NCBI RefSeq assembly: GCF_022601975.1
Contig: NZ_JAKVIR010000017.1
Span: 88,561 to 152,560, forward strand
Direction of reading: 5' to 3'
DNA: 64,000 nt
Origin: Pontibacter sp. E15-1
GTDB lineage: Bacteria > Bacteroidota > Bacteroidia > Cytophagales > Hymenobacteraceae
Shown: positions 29,389 to 38,336 of the stretch, piece by piece
How positions within the stretch are numbered: position 1 is the first letter of the stretch
How the letters are laid out: the number at the start of each line of letters is the position of its first letter
Notes under the pieces: generated by a model
The model's input: only the letters and a program-made list of their open reading frames with translations
What the model was told of the DNA's origin: nothing
The model's database searches: none
Translations under genes and position numbers: made by a program

Positions 29389-29434
29389 AGTAGTCAAAAT
29401 TAGGGGTATAAATCAGTTATTAGAAAACGCTGCG

Positions 29435-29671
29435 TTACTTGCCGCTGCAGGGGCCCTGCGTGTATGCCGTGATACCCGCATTGTCGGCCATGCAGGCGTT
29501 GCTGTACGTTTTGCCGTCGCAGCCACATACAGGGTCATACTGCATGGTGCAAATGCCATCGGGGTTAATTTTAGCGGGGTCGATGCAGGCGGGTTGCGCG
29601 CTTTGCCGGTTCGCGCAGGAAAGCAACCCGCTAACCAGAAGCGCAAACGCAGGGAGAAATAGTTGTTTCAT
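29435..29671 (-). CDS. Kazal-type protease inhibitor-like lipoprotein
   Basis: A 78-aa exported protein: signal [19 protein letters not shown] (lipobox Cys19), a short linker, then one Kazal-like domain with [20 protein letters not shown] and a final CSGK. The spacing C-x6-7-C...Y-x3-C is the Kazal pattern ([11 protein letters not shown]), so it may inhibit serine proteases at the cell surface. The start at 29671 is chosen because the upstream 33 residues of the open frame are not signal-like and the lipobox fits this Met. Confidence 0.85.
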   Translation of the reverse strand: MKQLFLPAFALLVSGLLSCANRQSAQPACIDPAKINPDGICTMQYDPVCGCDGKTYSNACMADNAGITAYTQGPCSGK

Positions 29672-29881
29672 CAGGAGGGAGGTATGGTACAGGCCTTTAT
29701 ACGCTGTCAGTGTGCTTGGTGTGCGCACATTAACCAAGTATGGCCGAAACCGTATGTATTTCCAATGCACAAAACTATCAAAATATAGGCGGAGTGCAGG
29801 TTTTATTCTGCGGATATCCGTAAAACTGCCCTGGCATGCGCCAAAGCATTGAAATGTATCTTTTTATTTAACCCAGAACAC

Positions 29882-30295
29882 ATGAACAATCCGAACAAGG
29901 ATAGTGGAAAAATCTTAATGGCATCGCTGGCGGGCTTAGGTGCCGGTATCATCGCCGGTGTGCTGCTGGCCCCCGAAGACGGCCGCTCATCCCGCGAGAA
30001 CGTGCGCCAAAGCCTGACAGAGGCTGGAGACGAGTTAAACTTGACACTCAAGCGCTGGACGACGAACCTGAAGGCCAAGGCAGGCAAAAAGCAAAGCCCA
30101 GCCGATGACCAGCTCGTAATGCACGGATCCTGGGATGACGTGCGCGCCCAGCTCCGCAACAACTACGATGAACTGACGGAAGATGACCTGGATTATCAGG
30201 AGGGAGGCGAGCAGGAGCTGCTTGGCCGGTTGCAGACCCGCCTGGGAAAGACAAAGGATGAGATCGTGGAACTGATCTCTAAAATCACTAAATAA
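29882..30295 (+). CDS. YtxH domain fused to a CsbD-like domain
   Basis: A 137-aa stress-type protein. An N-terminal YtxH segment has the glycine-rich helix SGKILMASLAGLGAGIIAGV followed by LLAPEDGRSSRENVR. The C-terminal half, WDDVRAQLRNNYDELTEDDL then EQELLGRLQTRLGKTKDEI, matches the CsbD stress-protein pattern. Both families are linked to general stress responses but have no known activity. I start at ATG 29882, since the extra residues from 29849 are unlike the family. First of three YtxH genes in a row. Confidence 0.85.
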   Translation: MNNPNKDSGKILMASLAGLGAGIIAGVLLAPEDGRSSRENVRQSLTEAGDELNLTLKRWTTNLKAKAGKKQSPADDQLVMHGSWDDVRAQLRNNYDELTEDDLDYQEGGEQELLGRLQTRLGKTKDEIVELISKITK

Positions 30296-30458
30296 ACCAA
30301 AGCGCGTTTTTACATCCTCCGGGGTTTTCTTTACATGGTCGTGTTCAGGATGACAGAATTTTAGTATAGGTATAACTTAATTTATACTTGAACGTTATTA
30401 AAAACACACGAAAAAAACTTCAGAGATAACCAAAGTAAATTTATAACAAATTAAAACT

Positions 30459-30854
30459 ATGAAAGATAATAGCGGAAAGATATTGCTAGCGATGCTAGCT
30501 GGTGCAAGTGCCGGTGTAATTGCTGGTTTGATGATGGCGCCAGACACTGGAGAAGCAACGCGTACGAGCGTGAAAAAATGGGCTGGCAAACTGAGCAAAG
30601 ATCTGGAGAAGAATTTGCAGGCTGGCTTGGATGAGATCAAGAACATGAGCGATGAGGCGTATTCCAACGTGAGCAACGCCGTGAAAGGCGATAAATCAGG
30701 TGGAAGCAATGCTTCTTCTACCGGTTCTGCTTCCACAGGTGCTTCTTCTACTGGCTCAGCGTCTACAGGCTCAACAGGTGGTGCTTCTACTGGCTCCACT
30801 GGCTCTACTGGTGGAAGTTCAAATACTGGCTCTACTGGCAGAAGCGCTTCCTAA
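30459..30854 (+). CDS. YtxH-domain protein with Ser/Thr/Gly repeat tail
   Basis: A 131-aa protein. Residues 1-75 are YtxH-like (SGKILLAMLAGASAGVIAGL, then MMAPDTGEATRTSVKKWAGK). Residues about 84-131 are a low-complexity tail of TGS/STG/GAS repeats that may be disordered or surface-exposed. Codons in this gene are more T-ending (GCT, TCT, GGT) than its neighbours, as in strongly expressed genes. The repeats in the DNA (TCTACTGGC units) could vary in number between strains. Confidence 0.82.
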   Translation: MKDNSGKILLAMLAGASAGVIAGLMMAPDTGEATRTSVKKWAGKLSKDLEKNLQAGLDEIKNMSDEAYSNVSNAVKGDKSGGSNASSTGSASTGASSTGSASTGSTGGASTGSTGSTGGSSNTGSTGRSAS

Positions 30855-30903
30855 GCAACATCATACCTAAATTATATGATATCGGCTTGCCGAAATCATA
30901 TGC

Positions 30904-30935
30904 TCGCGCCTGCTCTTGCAAAAGGGCAGGCGCGA
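30904..30935 (+). terminator. Hairpin after the second YtxH gene
   Basis: Arms TCGCGCCTGC/GCAGGCGCGA with inner CTCTT/AAGGG partial pairing. It is followed by ATGCTTTTATAAAAG rather than a clean T-run, so it is a moderate candidate terminator. A second short inverted repeat around 30871-30900 precedes it. Confidence 0.55.
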
Positions 30936-31057
30936 ATGCTTTTATAAAAGTGCGGTGCTAACTTATTGCCTGCTCTTTCGTTAAAACAGTTTCAGGCCAA
31001 GGCTAAACAGAGGCCTGAATTAGAAGCGAATAGAATCTTATAACCCAAAAAAAGACG

Positions 31058-31570
31058 ATGAAGACTGACATGGAATGCAGATCACTTGGTGAGAGCAAAT
31101 CAAACTATACCACAAACGCTACCTCTGTCCGACAGATGAAGCAAAAGGATACAGGCAAAAAGAGCAGCGGAGGCGGATTAGCCATGGGCCTGGTGGCAGG
31201 TGCCGCAGTGGGTGCGCTGGCAGGAGTGCTGCTGGCCCCGGAGAAAGGAAACGTAATGCGCAAAAAAGTGGCAGACTCCGCTTCTAAGTTAGGAGACCAG
31301 GTGAGCAAGAGCTATACCTCCGGCAAAGAAAAAGCCAGCAGCTGGACCGAAAAACTGACGAAGAAAGACGGCAAGACAAATGCACATGTAAACGAGGCAC
31401 CTACGCTCCCAGCCACGGAAAGCACCGGCCGAACTGCCACAACCGCTGGCAATGTGCAGAAAAGCCCATACACCGATACCAACAAGCACTCTGACCAGGA
31501 GGTGAAGAGTATGATTAACGATGCGAAAGACACGACCTCCAACAAACCGGGTAACACGCCGAACCGTTAG
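31058..31570 (+). CDS. YtxH-domain protein (third of the cluster)
   Basis: A 170-aa paralogue with the YtxH core at about residues 37-75 (GGGLAMGLVAGAAVGALAGV, LLAPEKGNVMRKKV) and a charged helical and disordered tail. The start is uncertain: 31058 gives a 36-residue extension rich in Ser/Asn/Thr, while ATG 31136 (MKQKDTGKKSS) would place the core nearer the N-terminus like the sister proteins. All three YtxH genes point the same way but each has its own spacer. Confidence 0.8.
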   Translation: MKTDMECRSLGESKSNYTTNATSVRQMKQKDTGKKSSGGGLAMGLVAGAAVGALAGVLLAPEKGNVMRKKVADSASKLGDQVSKSYTSGKEKASSWTEKLTKKDGKTNAHVNEAPTLPATESTGRTATTAGNVQKSPYTDTNKHSDQEVKSMINDAKDTTSNKPGNTPNR

Positions 31571-31593
31571 GCCAGGCACCCGCCCAGGGTATA

Positions 31594-31639
31594 AAAAAGG
31601 AAGCGCCTGCTATATGACTATAGCAGGCGCTTCCTTTTT
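31594..31639. terminator. Terminator between YtxH gene and lysS
   Basis: 21-bp perfect arms (AAAAAGGAAGCGCCTGCTATA and complement), 4-nt loop, with A5 and T5 at the ends, so it serves both the plus-strand YtxH gene and minus-strand lysS. Confidence 0.9.
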
Positions 31640-31653
31640 GCGTATGGGGCAAT

Positions 31654-33195
31654 CTATTTTTCCTCTTCCTTTTTCTCTTGTCTTTCCGGTTTCATCTGCG
31701 GGAAAAACAGCACATCCTGTATAGAGTGCGAGTTGGTCATGATCATGCTAAGGCGATCGATGCCAATGCCAAGGCCTGCAGTTGGCGGCATGCCGTACTC
31801 CAGGGCGCGAAGGAAGTCTTCGTCCAGCACCATGGCCTCTGTGTCGCCGCGCTTGCCTAGTTCCAACTGCTCCTCAAAGCGGGCGCGCTGGTCAATCGGG
31901 TCGTTCAGCTCAGAGAAGGCGTTGCAGATTTCCTTGCCGTTGCAGATGGCCTCAAAGCGCTCTACCAGGCTGGGCTTGCTGCGGTGCTTCTTGGCCAGCG
32001 GGCTCATCTCTACAGGGTAGTCCGTGATGAAGGTAGGCTGGATGAGGTATGGCTCGCAGGTCTCGCCGAAAATCTCGTCAATGATCTTGCCTTTGCCCAG
32101 GCTAGGGTCGATCTTGATGCCCAGGCTTTCGGCAGTCTGGCGCAGCTCGGGCTCTTCCATCTCCGAGATATCGATCTTAGTGAAATGCTCAATCGCCTCG
32201 AACATGGTGAAACGCTTCCAGGGGCGCTGGAAGTTGATGATGTTCTCGCCAACCTGTACCTCTGTTTTGCCGTGCAGGTCGAGGGCTACTTTCTCCACCA
32301 TCGCCTCCACCAGGTCCATCATCCAGTTGTAGTCTTTATAGGCGACGTATAGCTCCACCTGCGTGAACTCCGGGTTGTGGAAACGGCTCATACCTTCGTT
32401 GCGGAAGTCCTTTGCGAACTCAAACACACCGTCGAAACCGCCCACGATCAGGCGCTTCAGGTATAGCTCGTTGGCAATGCGCATGTAAAGCGTCATGTCC
32501 AGGGTGTTATGGTGCGTTTTAAAAGGGCGGGCGGCGGCACCTCCGTACAGCGGCTGCAGGATAGGGGTTTCCACCTCCAGGTAGCCTTTGTCGCTCAGGA
32601 AGGTGCGCATGGAGTTCACCAACTGCGTACGTTTTTTGAACGTCTCGCGCACCTGCGGGTTCACGATCATGTCCACGTAGCGCTGGCGGTAGCGCAGCTC
32701 CGGGTCGCTGAAAGCGTCGTACACGTGCTCCACGCCGTTCTCATCTATTTCGCGCTTCACAATCGGCAGCGGCTTCAGCGATTTCGTGAGCACCGTAAGC
32801 TCTGTTACGTGAACCGATGTCTCGCCAACCTGCGTCACAAACACATGGCCTTTTATACCGATGAAGTCACCGATGTCGAGCATCTTCTTGAACACGGTGT
32901 TATACATATCCTTGTTCTCGCCGGGTGCAATGTCATCGCGCGACACGTAAATCTGGATACGGCCTGTGCTGTCCATCAGCTCCGCAAAAGAGGCTTTCCC
33001 CATCACGCGGCGGCTCATCAGCCGGCCAGCAAGGCTTACCTCCTGGTAGTTGTTCTTTTCCTTATCGAAATTTTCCTTTATCTCTTTGGCAGTGGCAGTA
33101 ACTTCAAATGTTTCAGAGGGGTATGGGTTGATGCCCATCTTCTCCAACTCTTCGCGCTCGTGGCGTCTGCGTAGTTCCTGTTCGCTCAATTGCAT
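31654..33195 (-). CDS. lysS: Lysyl-tRNA synthetase, class II
   Basis: Charges tRNA-Lys. The 513-aa protein has an OB-fold anticodon-binding domain at the N-terminus ([18 protein letters not shown]). The class II catalytic core includes motif 2 ([20 protein letters not shown]) and motif 3 ([13 protein letters not shown]). Length and architecture are standard. Single transcription unit ending in the terminator at 31594-31639. Confidence 0.96.
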   Translation of the reverse strand: MQLSEQELRRRHEREELEKMGINPYPSETFEVTATAKEIKENFDKEKNNYQEVSLAGRLMSRRVMGKASFAELMDSTGRIQIYVSRDDIAPGENKDMYNTVFKKMLDIGDFIGIKGHVFVTQVGETSVHVTELTVLTKSLKPLPIVKREIDENGVEHVYDAFSDPELRYRQRYVDMIVNPQVRETFKKRTQLVNSMRTFLSDKGYLEVETPILQPLYGGAAARPFKTHHNTLDMTLYMRIANELYLKRLIVGGFDGVFEFAKDFRNEGMSRFHNPEFTQVELYVAYKDYNWMMDLVEAMVEKVALDLHGKTEVQVGENIINFQRPWKRFTMFEAIEHFTKIDISEMEEPELRQTAESLGIKIDPSLGKGKIIDEIFGETCEPYLIQPTFITDYPVEMSPLAKKHRSKPSLVERFEAICNGKEICNAFSELNDPIDQRARFEEQLELGKRGDTEAMVLDEDFLRALEYGMPPTAGLGIGIDRLSMIMTNSHSIQDVLFFPQMKPERQEKKEEEK

Positions 33196-33507
33196 GCTAT
33201 CTTAACTAATGGTGGTCGTTTTAACAATCTGCGAAATTCGGAAATAAATGGCAGCTTTTAAATAATTAATTCTTGATTGTTGAATTGCTGCACTGTAGGT
33301 GCTGATAAAGTCGAAAAAATATAGCTGCCTACTGCAAACGCTCCAGGTTGGAGACGATGTATAATGTCCATTTGCCTGCTTATACAGTGGTCACTTCTTC
33401 ATCGTTAAAATTCATTTCGTCATCTATTTAAAATTCAATTGTTCGAAATAAAAAAGCTCCCGCAGGAGAACCTACGGGAGCCGGAAAGATAGCTAAAGTG
33501 GGCGAGC
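33196..33507. other. Intergenic region with terminator at 33456-33481
   Basis: 312 bp upstream of lysS and downstream of the 341-aa gene, AT-rich. It holds the terminator of the minus-strand gene: arms GCTCCCGCAGG/CCTACGGGAGC with one mismatch, followed on the minus strand by T6. No coding signal was seen in the remainder. Confidence 0.7.
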
Positions 33508-34533
33508 CTAGGCTGCCTGTCCCAGCCGGAACTCATCACCGAAGAGTGGCTTGATACGCTCGTGCATTCTGGCGGCCACAAAGGAGCCTTGCAGGTGCTG
33601 CGGCAGCTCCTGCACAAATGCCGTGTACTCCGCGATGCCCAGCGCCTGTGCCACATACCCCTCGTGGATGCCGTTGAGGTAGCTCACGATCTGCAGCAGC
33701 GACTCATGGAAAAGCTTAAAGTCGATGTCGGCCTGCACAAAGCGCTCGATCTCGCGGTGCGAAGAGGAAATGCGCAGCCGCGCCATCAGGTCGAACAGGG
33801 TGGTATAGCCCACGCGCCAGGTCAGCTGCTGCCAGTGCTGCGGGCCAAACTTCTGCAGGGTCTCGCCGGTGCGAGTGCTGCGGATGGCAGTGGCCGGGTT
33901 TGCCTGCACCTGCTGGCGCACGGCCTTCGCTTTTTGCCGGCGGGTGGTGCGCAAAAACTGCCCTACCTGGGCCTGCGCCTCCAGTTCCTTGCCCGCAATC
34001 TGCAGGCCCGGCTTGTAGTGCGCCAGCGGCAGGCGATGTATGTTAAAGTGACCGTAATGGCCCGAGGCGTAAAAGCTAATGGCACGCGGGTAGGCGTTTT
34101 TCACCACCAGGCGGCCTGCCTCGCGCAGCACAAGCGCCTCGTGGCCGGAGGTAACCCCACGCGTGCGCAGGAAAGCCTGCAGGCCCGAAAAGACAGTATA
34201 GTAGGCCTGCGGAAACGTCCAGTGGAGGGCATTGCGCATATACGCCTCGTCTCCCAGTTCGGCGGTGGCCCGCAACGCATACTCGGTGCTCCAGCAATTG
34301 AGCAACAGTTGTTTCACGGCGGCCACGTCCTGCTCGCTCAGCTCCGGCTTCGCCTCCCGGAAGAAAGCAAGGTGGTCCAGGCCGTTGTCGGTGAAGTGCT
34401 GGATATGGTAATTGATCGCAAAAAAGTAGTTCAGAAACACCTGTGCCGGAATCGACTTCTGCCACTCTTTGTCAGTTTCTCTCTGCTCCTCCGGATACAT
34501 CGAAACCACGTTTTCTTCTTCTTTCTCTTTCAT
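33508..34533 (-). CDS. Unrecognised 341-aa helical protein
   Basis: I do not recognise this gene. It encodes a soluble, mainly helical protein with no signal or membrane segment. The N-terminal 165 residues are rich in Tyr, Phe, His and Trp (FLNYFFAINYHIQHFTDNGL; HWTFPQAYYTVFSGLQAFL). A basic stretch follows (FLRTTRRQKAKAVRQQVQ, about 194-211), then a C-terminal region with LRISSSHREIERFVQADIDF. The early part has the look of a HEPN-like helical bundle, but no Rx4-6H motif can be named with confidence. It is a single gene with its own terminator and 450 bp of noncoding DNA upstream. Confidence 0.75.
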   Translation of the reverse strand: MKEKEEENVVSMYPEEQRETDKEWQKSIPAQVFLNYFFAINYHIQHFTDNGLDHLAFFREAKPELSEQDVAAVKQLLLNCWSTEYALRATAELGDEAYMRNALHWTFPQAYYTVFSGLQAFLRTRGVTSGHEALVLREAGRLVVKNAYPRAISFYASGHYGHFNIHRLPLAHYKPGLQIAGKELEAQAQVGQFLRTTRRQKAKAVRQQVQANPATAIRSTRTGETLQKFGPQHWQQLTWRVGYTTLFDLMARLRISSSHREIERFVQADIDFKLFHESLLQIVSYLNGIHEGYVAQALGIAEYTAFVQELPQHLQGSFVAARMHERIKPLFGDEFRLGQAA

Positions 34534-34984
34534 GCATTTATAACAGTTTGGGGGGTATAACAGTTGCAGGGAATGCTAATATTTGTAGTATTTTAGCAAA
34601 ATTATACCGCTGTAAATCAGCGTGTTATAAATTAATTTTGAAAAATTTGTGAGGAGGTATAAAACTGGGGAAACGAAGCCAGCTACATGCCTGAAACAGG
34701 CGGGAGCAGAGGGCTTTTATACCCGTGCAGGCGTACAAAAAAGCCACGGAACGCAAAGTGCTTGGGCGGAGTAAAAGAGTATAGCGAGACGGGATTTAAA
34801 GGCATTCTGATAAAAAGTATTCACGGAAATGTGTGGTTGGATTGATGCGAGCCCGAAAATTATAGATTGATTTTTTGACTGCACTTTTTTATAGGATGAG
34901 GATGACACCATAGTTTAAGTTGATGCTGTTCTCATACATCATATAATTTCTGATTGCCGGGTTTACGTTGTACATATCACTTCT
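34534..34984. other. 451-bp noncoding region between divergent genes
   Basis: Lies between the 341-aa gene and the Cys/Met enzyme. It is AT-rich near 34560-34660, then a GC-rich patch at about 34664-34760 includes ACTGGGGAAACGAAGCC and TGCCTGAAACAGGCG (a small hairpin). That patch resembles segments near 2077 and 11228. No SAM-riboswitch core and no credible coding region was found. Confidence 0.5.
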
Positions 34985-36142
34985 ATGGATTTATCATACA
35001 TCATCAACGAACTGGGGGAGGAGCGCGGAAAGTACTATGATGCGGTGGCACCACCCATTCTGCAGACCAGCAACTTTGCCAGCAACACAGTGGCCGAAAT
35101 GCGGTATAAAATGCGGCACGAGGCAGACGCGCACCTATATACCCGTGGCAACAACCCCACTGTATCGATATTGGAGAAGAAGCTGGCTGCGCTGGAGAGG
35201 GCCGAGGAGGCGATCGCGTTTGGGAGTGGCATGGGGGCCGTGGCGGCTGCCGTGCTCTCGCAGGTGAAGGCCGGTGACCATGTGGTATGCGTAAAACGCA
35301 CCTATACCTGGACCAAGACGCTGATGCAGCGCTTTCTCCCGCGCTTTGGCGTGGACGTGACGCAGGTGGACGGAAGCGACACAGCCAACTTCGAACGCGC
35401 GATCCGGCCAAACACGCGCCTGTTTTATCTCGAGAGCCCCACCTCGTTCACCTTCGAGCTGCAGGACCTGGCCGCAGTGGCAGCCCTTGCCCGAAAGCAC
35501 AACTGCGCCACCATCATCGATAACAGCTTTGCCTCCCCGCTGCACCAGAACCCGCTTTCTTTCGGCATCGATTTAGTGGTCCATTCCTGTACCAAGTACA
35601 TTGGCGGACACTCCGACGTGATGGGCGGCATCGTGTGCGGTTCGCGGGAGCGTATTCAGAAAATATTCAAGGCGGAGTATATGACGCTGGGCGCGGTAAT
35701 GTCGCCGCACGACGCCTGGCTGTTTATCCGGGGGCTGCGCACATTGCCCGTGCGGATGGAACGGGTGGCGGACTCCACGCAAAAGGTCGTGGCTTATCTG
35801 GCTTCGCACCCTAAAGTAGCGCAGGTGCTGTTTCCGTTTCTGCCCTCACACCCGCAACATGCGTTGGCGCACCGGCAGATGCGCACCAACTCCGGGCAGT
35901 TCTCGGTGTTGCTGCACGCCGATAGTTTGGAGCAGGTAGACCGGTTCTGCGACAGCCTGCAGCATTTCCTGATGGCTGCCTCGTGGGGTGGCCACGAGTC
36001 GCTCATTTTTCCGATGTCGGCGGCCTATACCTCCCAGGAAATGAAACTGGACCTACCTTTCAACCTCGTGCGGTTCTATGTTGGCCTGGAGGACCCGGAC
36101 TACCTGATCCGGGATGTGGCCCAGGCCCTGGCTAAAATGTGA
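34985..36142 (+). CDS. Cys/Met metabolism PLP-dependent enzyme
   Basis: A 385-aa member of the cystathionine gamma-synthase/gamma-lyase/O-acetylhomoserine sulfhydrylase family. Landmarks: YTRGNNPTVSILEKKLAALE, the GSGMGAVAAA phosphate-binding loop, DNSFASPLHQNP, and the PLP Lys in HSCTKYIGGHSD. Near the end, SWGGHESLIFPM is the usual substrate-carboxylate region. It begins transsulfuration or methionine steps, but the exact reaction (synthase or lyase) cannot be assigned from motifs. It probably forms a short unit with the small frame that starts at its stop codon. Confidence 0.88.
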   Translation: MDLSYIINELGEERGKYYDAVAPPILQTSNFASNTVAEMRYKMRHEADAHLYTRGNNPTVSILEKKLAALERAEEAIAFGSGMGAVAAAVLSQVKAGDHVVCVKRTYTWTKTLMQRFLPRFGVDVTQVDGSDTANFERAIRPNTRLFYLESPTSFTFELQDLAAVAALARKHNCATIIDNSFASPLHQNPLSFGIDLVVHSCTKYIGGHSDVMGGIVCGSRERIQKIFKAEYMTLGAVMSPHDAWLFIRGLRTLPVRMERVADSTQKVVAYLASHPKVAQVLFPFLPSHPQHALAHRQMRTNSGQFSVLLHADSLEQVDRFCDSLQHFLMAASWGGHESLIFPMSAAYTSQEMKLDLPFNLVRFYVGLEDPDYLIRDVAQALAKM

Positions 36143-36318
36143 CAGCGGTTAGCGCAACTGGCTCCGGTATGTCTAACCGAAACGCAGTCTGGGATTGTAC
36201 CACCTATGGTCTGAATGGCACCGGAGCCGCGCAGATGAACGGGTATGGTATGGAAGGAAAGCAGTTGTTTACTGTTACAGGGACTCGGGAAAACGTGCAG
36301 CAGCTGCTGCGCCAGTAA
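36139..36318 (+). CDS. Possible small protein after the Cys/Met enzyme gene
   Basis: A frame with no internal stop begins at GTG 36139, overlapping the preceding stop codon, and runs 59 codons; ATG 36169 gives 49. It reads GSGMSNRNAVWDCTTYGLNG, then MNGYGMEGKQLFTVTGTREN and ends VQQLLRQ. Codons look like genome codons (CAG, CTG, GGC, ACC), which is unusual for a chance frame. It could be a real small gene or the 3' remnant of a lost gene. No family recognised; low certainty. After it, 36319-36429 shows nothing convincing. Confidence 0.35.
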   Translation: MTAVSATGSGMSNRNAVWDCTTYGLNGTGAAQMNGYGMEGKQLFTVTGTRENVQQLLRQ

Positions 36319-36429
36319 GCCGCTGACTTTAAAAAGGGCTCTATGTCCTGAAAGTGAAGGCGAGGAAAGAGGTTTTCAAAAGCAAGATGCTGAAGCAGTA
36401 ATCCAGCCTGGTTCCGGATAGATTTTGCC

Positions 36430-36457
36430 GAGGCCTGTCGCGTTTGCGGCAGGCCTC
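36430..36457. terminator. Terminator between small frame and ggt
   Basis: Arms GAGGCCTGTCGC/GCGGCAGGCCTC (one G-U) around GTTT, followed by AGCTTTTA. It lies in the 374-bp space before the end of ggt (minus strand) and after the Cys/Met unit (plus strand). Confidence 0.7.
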
Positions 36458-36516
36458 AGCTTTTATACAGTTAAAGAGCAGTGGTGGTATAACTTACTTT
36501 GAGGTATGGCAGAAGC

Positions 36517-38220
36517 TTAGAACCCAGCGGCGGCATCATCGCCGCGCGGGTCGGCACCGGCTTCCAGGCGACCGTCGGGCAGCACTAAAATGGCATCAAC
36601 GCGACCGTAAGGCCCGCGTTCCTGCAGGGTATACCCCTTATGGCGCAGGGCCTCCCGTACTTCGGGCGATATGGCGTTGGGCTCATGCTGTATCTCATCT
36701 GGGAGCCACTGGTGGTGGAAGCGGGGCGCTGCCACGGCTTCCTGCATTGTCATGCCATGCGCCACCACATTCAGGATAGCCTGGTACACGGAAGTGATGA
36801 TGGTGGAGCCACCGGGCGTGCCCACCACCATGTATAGCTTGCCGTCTTTTTCCAGAATGGTTGGCGTCATGGAACTGAGCATCCGCTTGCCGGGGGCGAT
36901 GGCGTTGGCTTTGCCTCCCACCAGTCCGAACATGTTCGGCACGCCGGGCTTCACGCTGAAATCGTCCATCTCGTTGTTCAACAGAAACCCAGCGCCTTCC
37001 ACCACTACCTTAGAGCCATATGCGCCATTGAGCGTGGTTGTGGCCGACACGGCGTTGCCCTGCGTATCCACGATGCTGAAGTGAGTGGTCTGCTCTGATT
37101 CATATACAGGCATTTCACCGGCTTTTACCGCTGTGGAGGGGGTGGCTTTGGCTAGGTCCAGGGTGGCCATACGCTGGCGTAAGTAAACGGAGTCGAGCAG
37201 TTCCTGCACAGGCACCGTTACAAACCCTGGGTCGCCCAGATAGGTGGCACGGTCTGCGTATACCCGGCGCTCCGCTTCCGTCATGAGTTGAATGGTTTCG
37301 GTGCTTTGCCATCCATACCGCTGCAGGTTGTAAGGCGCCACCATCTGGAGCAGTTGCAGCAGTGCTACGCCTCCGCTGGAGGGCGGCGCCATAGAGATAA
37401 CCCGGTAGTTTTTGTAGCGGCCTGTTACCGGCTCGCGCCATACGGCAGCATACCGTTGTAAATCCTGATGTGTGATGATGCCATTGCTGCGTTGCATCTC
37501 GCGCACCAGCAGGTCGGCCGTCACGCCAGTATAAAAGCCATCACGGCCTTCGTCGCGGATGCGTGATAGGGTGCGGGCAAGGTCCGGGTGGCGCAGCGTA
37601 TCGCCTGCCTGCCAGTTGCTTTCCCGGGTAAGGTATGGGATGTGTTTGTTGTGCTGCAGGAAGTTTTCCCTTGTGCGGTTAAGGCCTGCCGCCTCCTTTT
37701 CCGTCAGCACGACTCCCTTTGCCGCAAGGTCAATGGCAGGCTGTACAAGCCTGGCCCAGGGCAGTGAGCCTAGCCGCCCGTGCAACTGCACCATGCCATC
37801 TACAGTGCCGGGCACGCCAACTGCCAGGTGTCCGCCTGTGCTCAGGCCATTCACCACATTCCCGGCACTGTCCTGGTACATGGTTTCGGATGCGGCGGCT
37901 GGGGCTGTTTCCCGGTAATCCAGGGTGCCGGCCTTTCCGGTGTGCTGGCGGTATACCAAAAAGCCCCCTCCTCCTATATTCCCTGCCGCCGGAAGCACTA
38001 CCGCCAGGGCAAACTGTGTGGCAATGGCGGCATCGTAGGCATTGCCGCCCAGTTGCAGAATCTCCTTGCCCACACGCGAGGCCTCCGGGTGTGCCGAGAC
38101 CACCATGGCTTCAGTCGCAATAAAGCCCCTTGCCTGCGTAGGGATCTGTTTAGTGCCAGGGTCGGTTGCACAGCCGCTAAAAACCAACTGGAGCAGGCAG
38201 ACTAGCAGGAGAGGACGCAT
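36517..38220 (-). CDS. ggt: Gamma-glutamyltransferase
   Basis: Ntn-hydrolase that cleaves gamma-glutamyl bonds of glutathione-like thiols and transfers the glutamyl group, in the periplasm. I take ATG 38220 (567 aa), giving a lipoprotein signal with lipobox VFSGC; a start at 38250 would add 10 residues. The catalytic Thr opens the small subunit at TTHFSIVD (about residue 379). Further motifs are GNIGGGGFLVYR, MAPPSSGG, LLNNEMDDFS and GKRMLSSMTPT. The protein self-cleaves before the Thr in this family. Single gene. Confidence 0.95.
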   Translation of the reverse strand: MRPLLLVCLLQLVFSGCATDPGTKQIPTQARGFIATEAMVVSAHPEASRVGKEILQLGGNAYDAAIATQFALAVVLPAAGNIGGGGFLVYRQHTGKAGTLDYRETAPAAASETMYQDSAGNVVNGLSTGGHLAVGVPGTVDGMVQLHGRLGSLPWARLVQPAIDLAAKGVVLTEKEAAGLNRTRENFLQHNKHIPYLTRESNWQAGDTLRHPDLARTLSRIRDEGRDGFYTGVTADLLVREMQRSNGIITHQDLQRYAAVWREPVTGRYKNYRVISMAPPSSGGVALLQLLQMVAPYNLQRYGWQSTETIQLMTEAERRVYADRATYLGDPGFVTVPVQELLDSVYLRQRMATLDLAKATPSTAVKAGEMPVYESEQTTHFSIVDTQGNAVSATTTLNGAYGSKVVVEGAGFLLNNEMDDFSVKPGVPNMFGLVGGKANAIAPGKRMLSSMTPTILEKDGKLYMVVGTPGGSTIITSVYQAILNVVAHGMTMQEAVAAPRFHHQWLPDEIQHEPNAISPEVREALRHKGYTLQERGPYGRVDAILVLPDGRLEAGADPRGDDAAAGF

Positions 38221-38280
38221 CGTCCGGTGTGAGTGAGATAGGTAGCGCATAGGGTATGGGAAACGTGAGGGGCTAATATA

Positions 38281-38316
38281 GAAAACGCCGGCTATGAAAC
38301 CATAGCCGGCGTTTTC
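38281..38316 (-). terminator. Terminator after the tail-specific protease gene
   Basis: 16-bp arms GAAAACGCCGGCTATG/CATAGCCGGCGTTTTC around AAAC, 21 bp after the prc stop on the minus strand. Confidence 0.85.
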
Positions 38317-38336
38317 TTAAATATGTATGGGAAGGC

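Noticed and set aside
33508..34533. Calling the 341-aa protein a HEPN toxin or phage-defence gene
   Set aside because: No Rx4-6H motif with conserved spacing could be fixed and there is no antitoxin or defence neighbour. Kept as unrecognised.
34660..34760. SAM riboswitch upstream of the Cys/Met enzyme
   Set aside because: The region lacks the conserved SAM-I core (GAGGGA and GAAACC...GCAACC helices) and lies over 220 bp before the gene. The resemblance was limited to a few bases.
34717..34911. Small minus-strand open frame in the noncoding region
   Set aside because: Product is low in charge pattern and unrelated to known small proteins, with no codon bias; likely chance.
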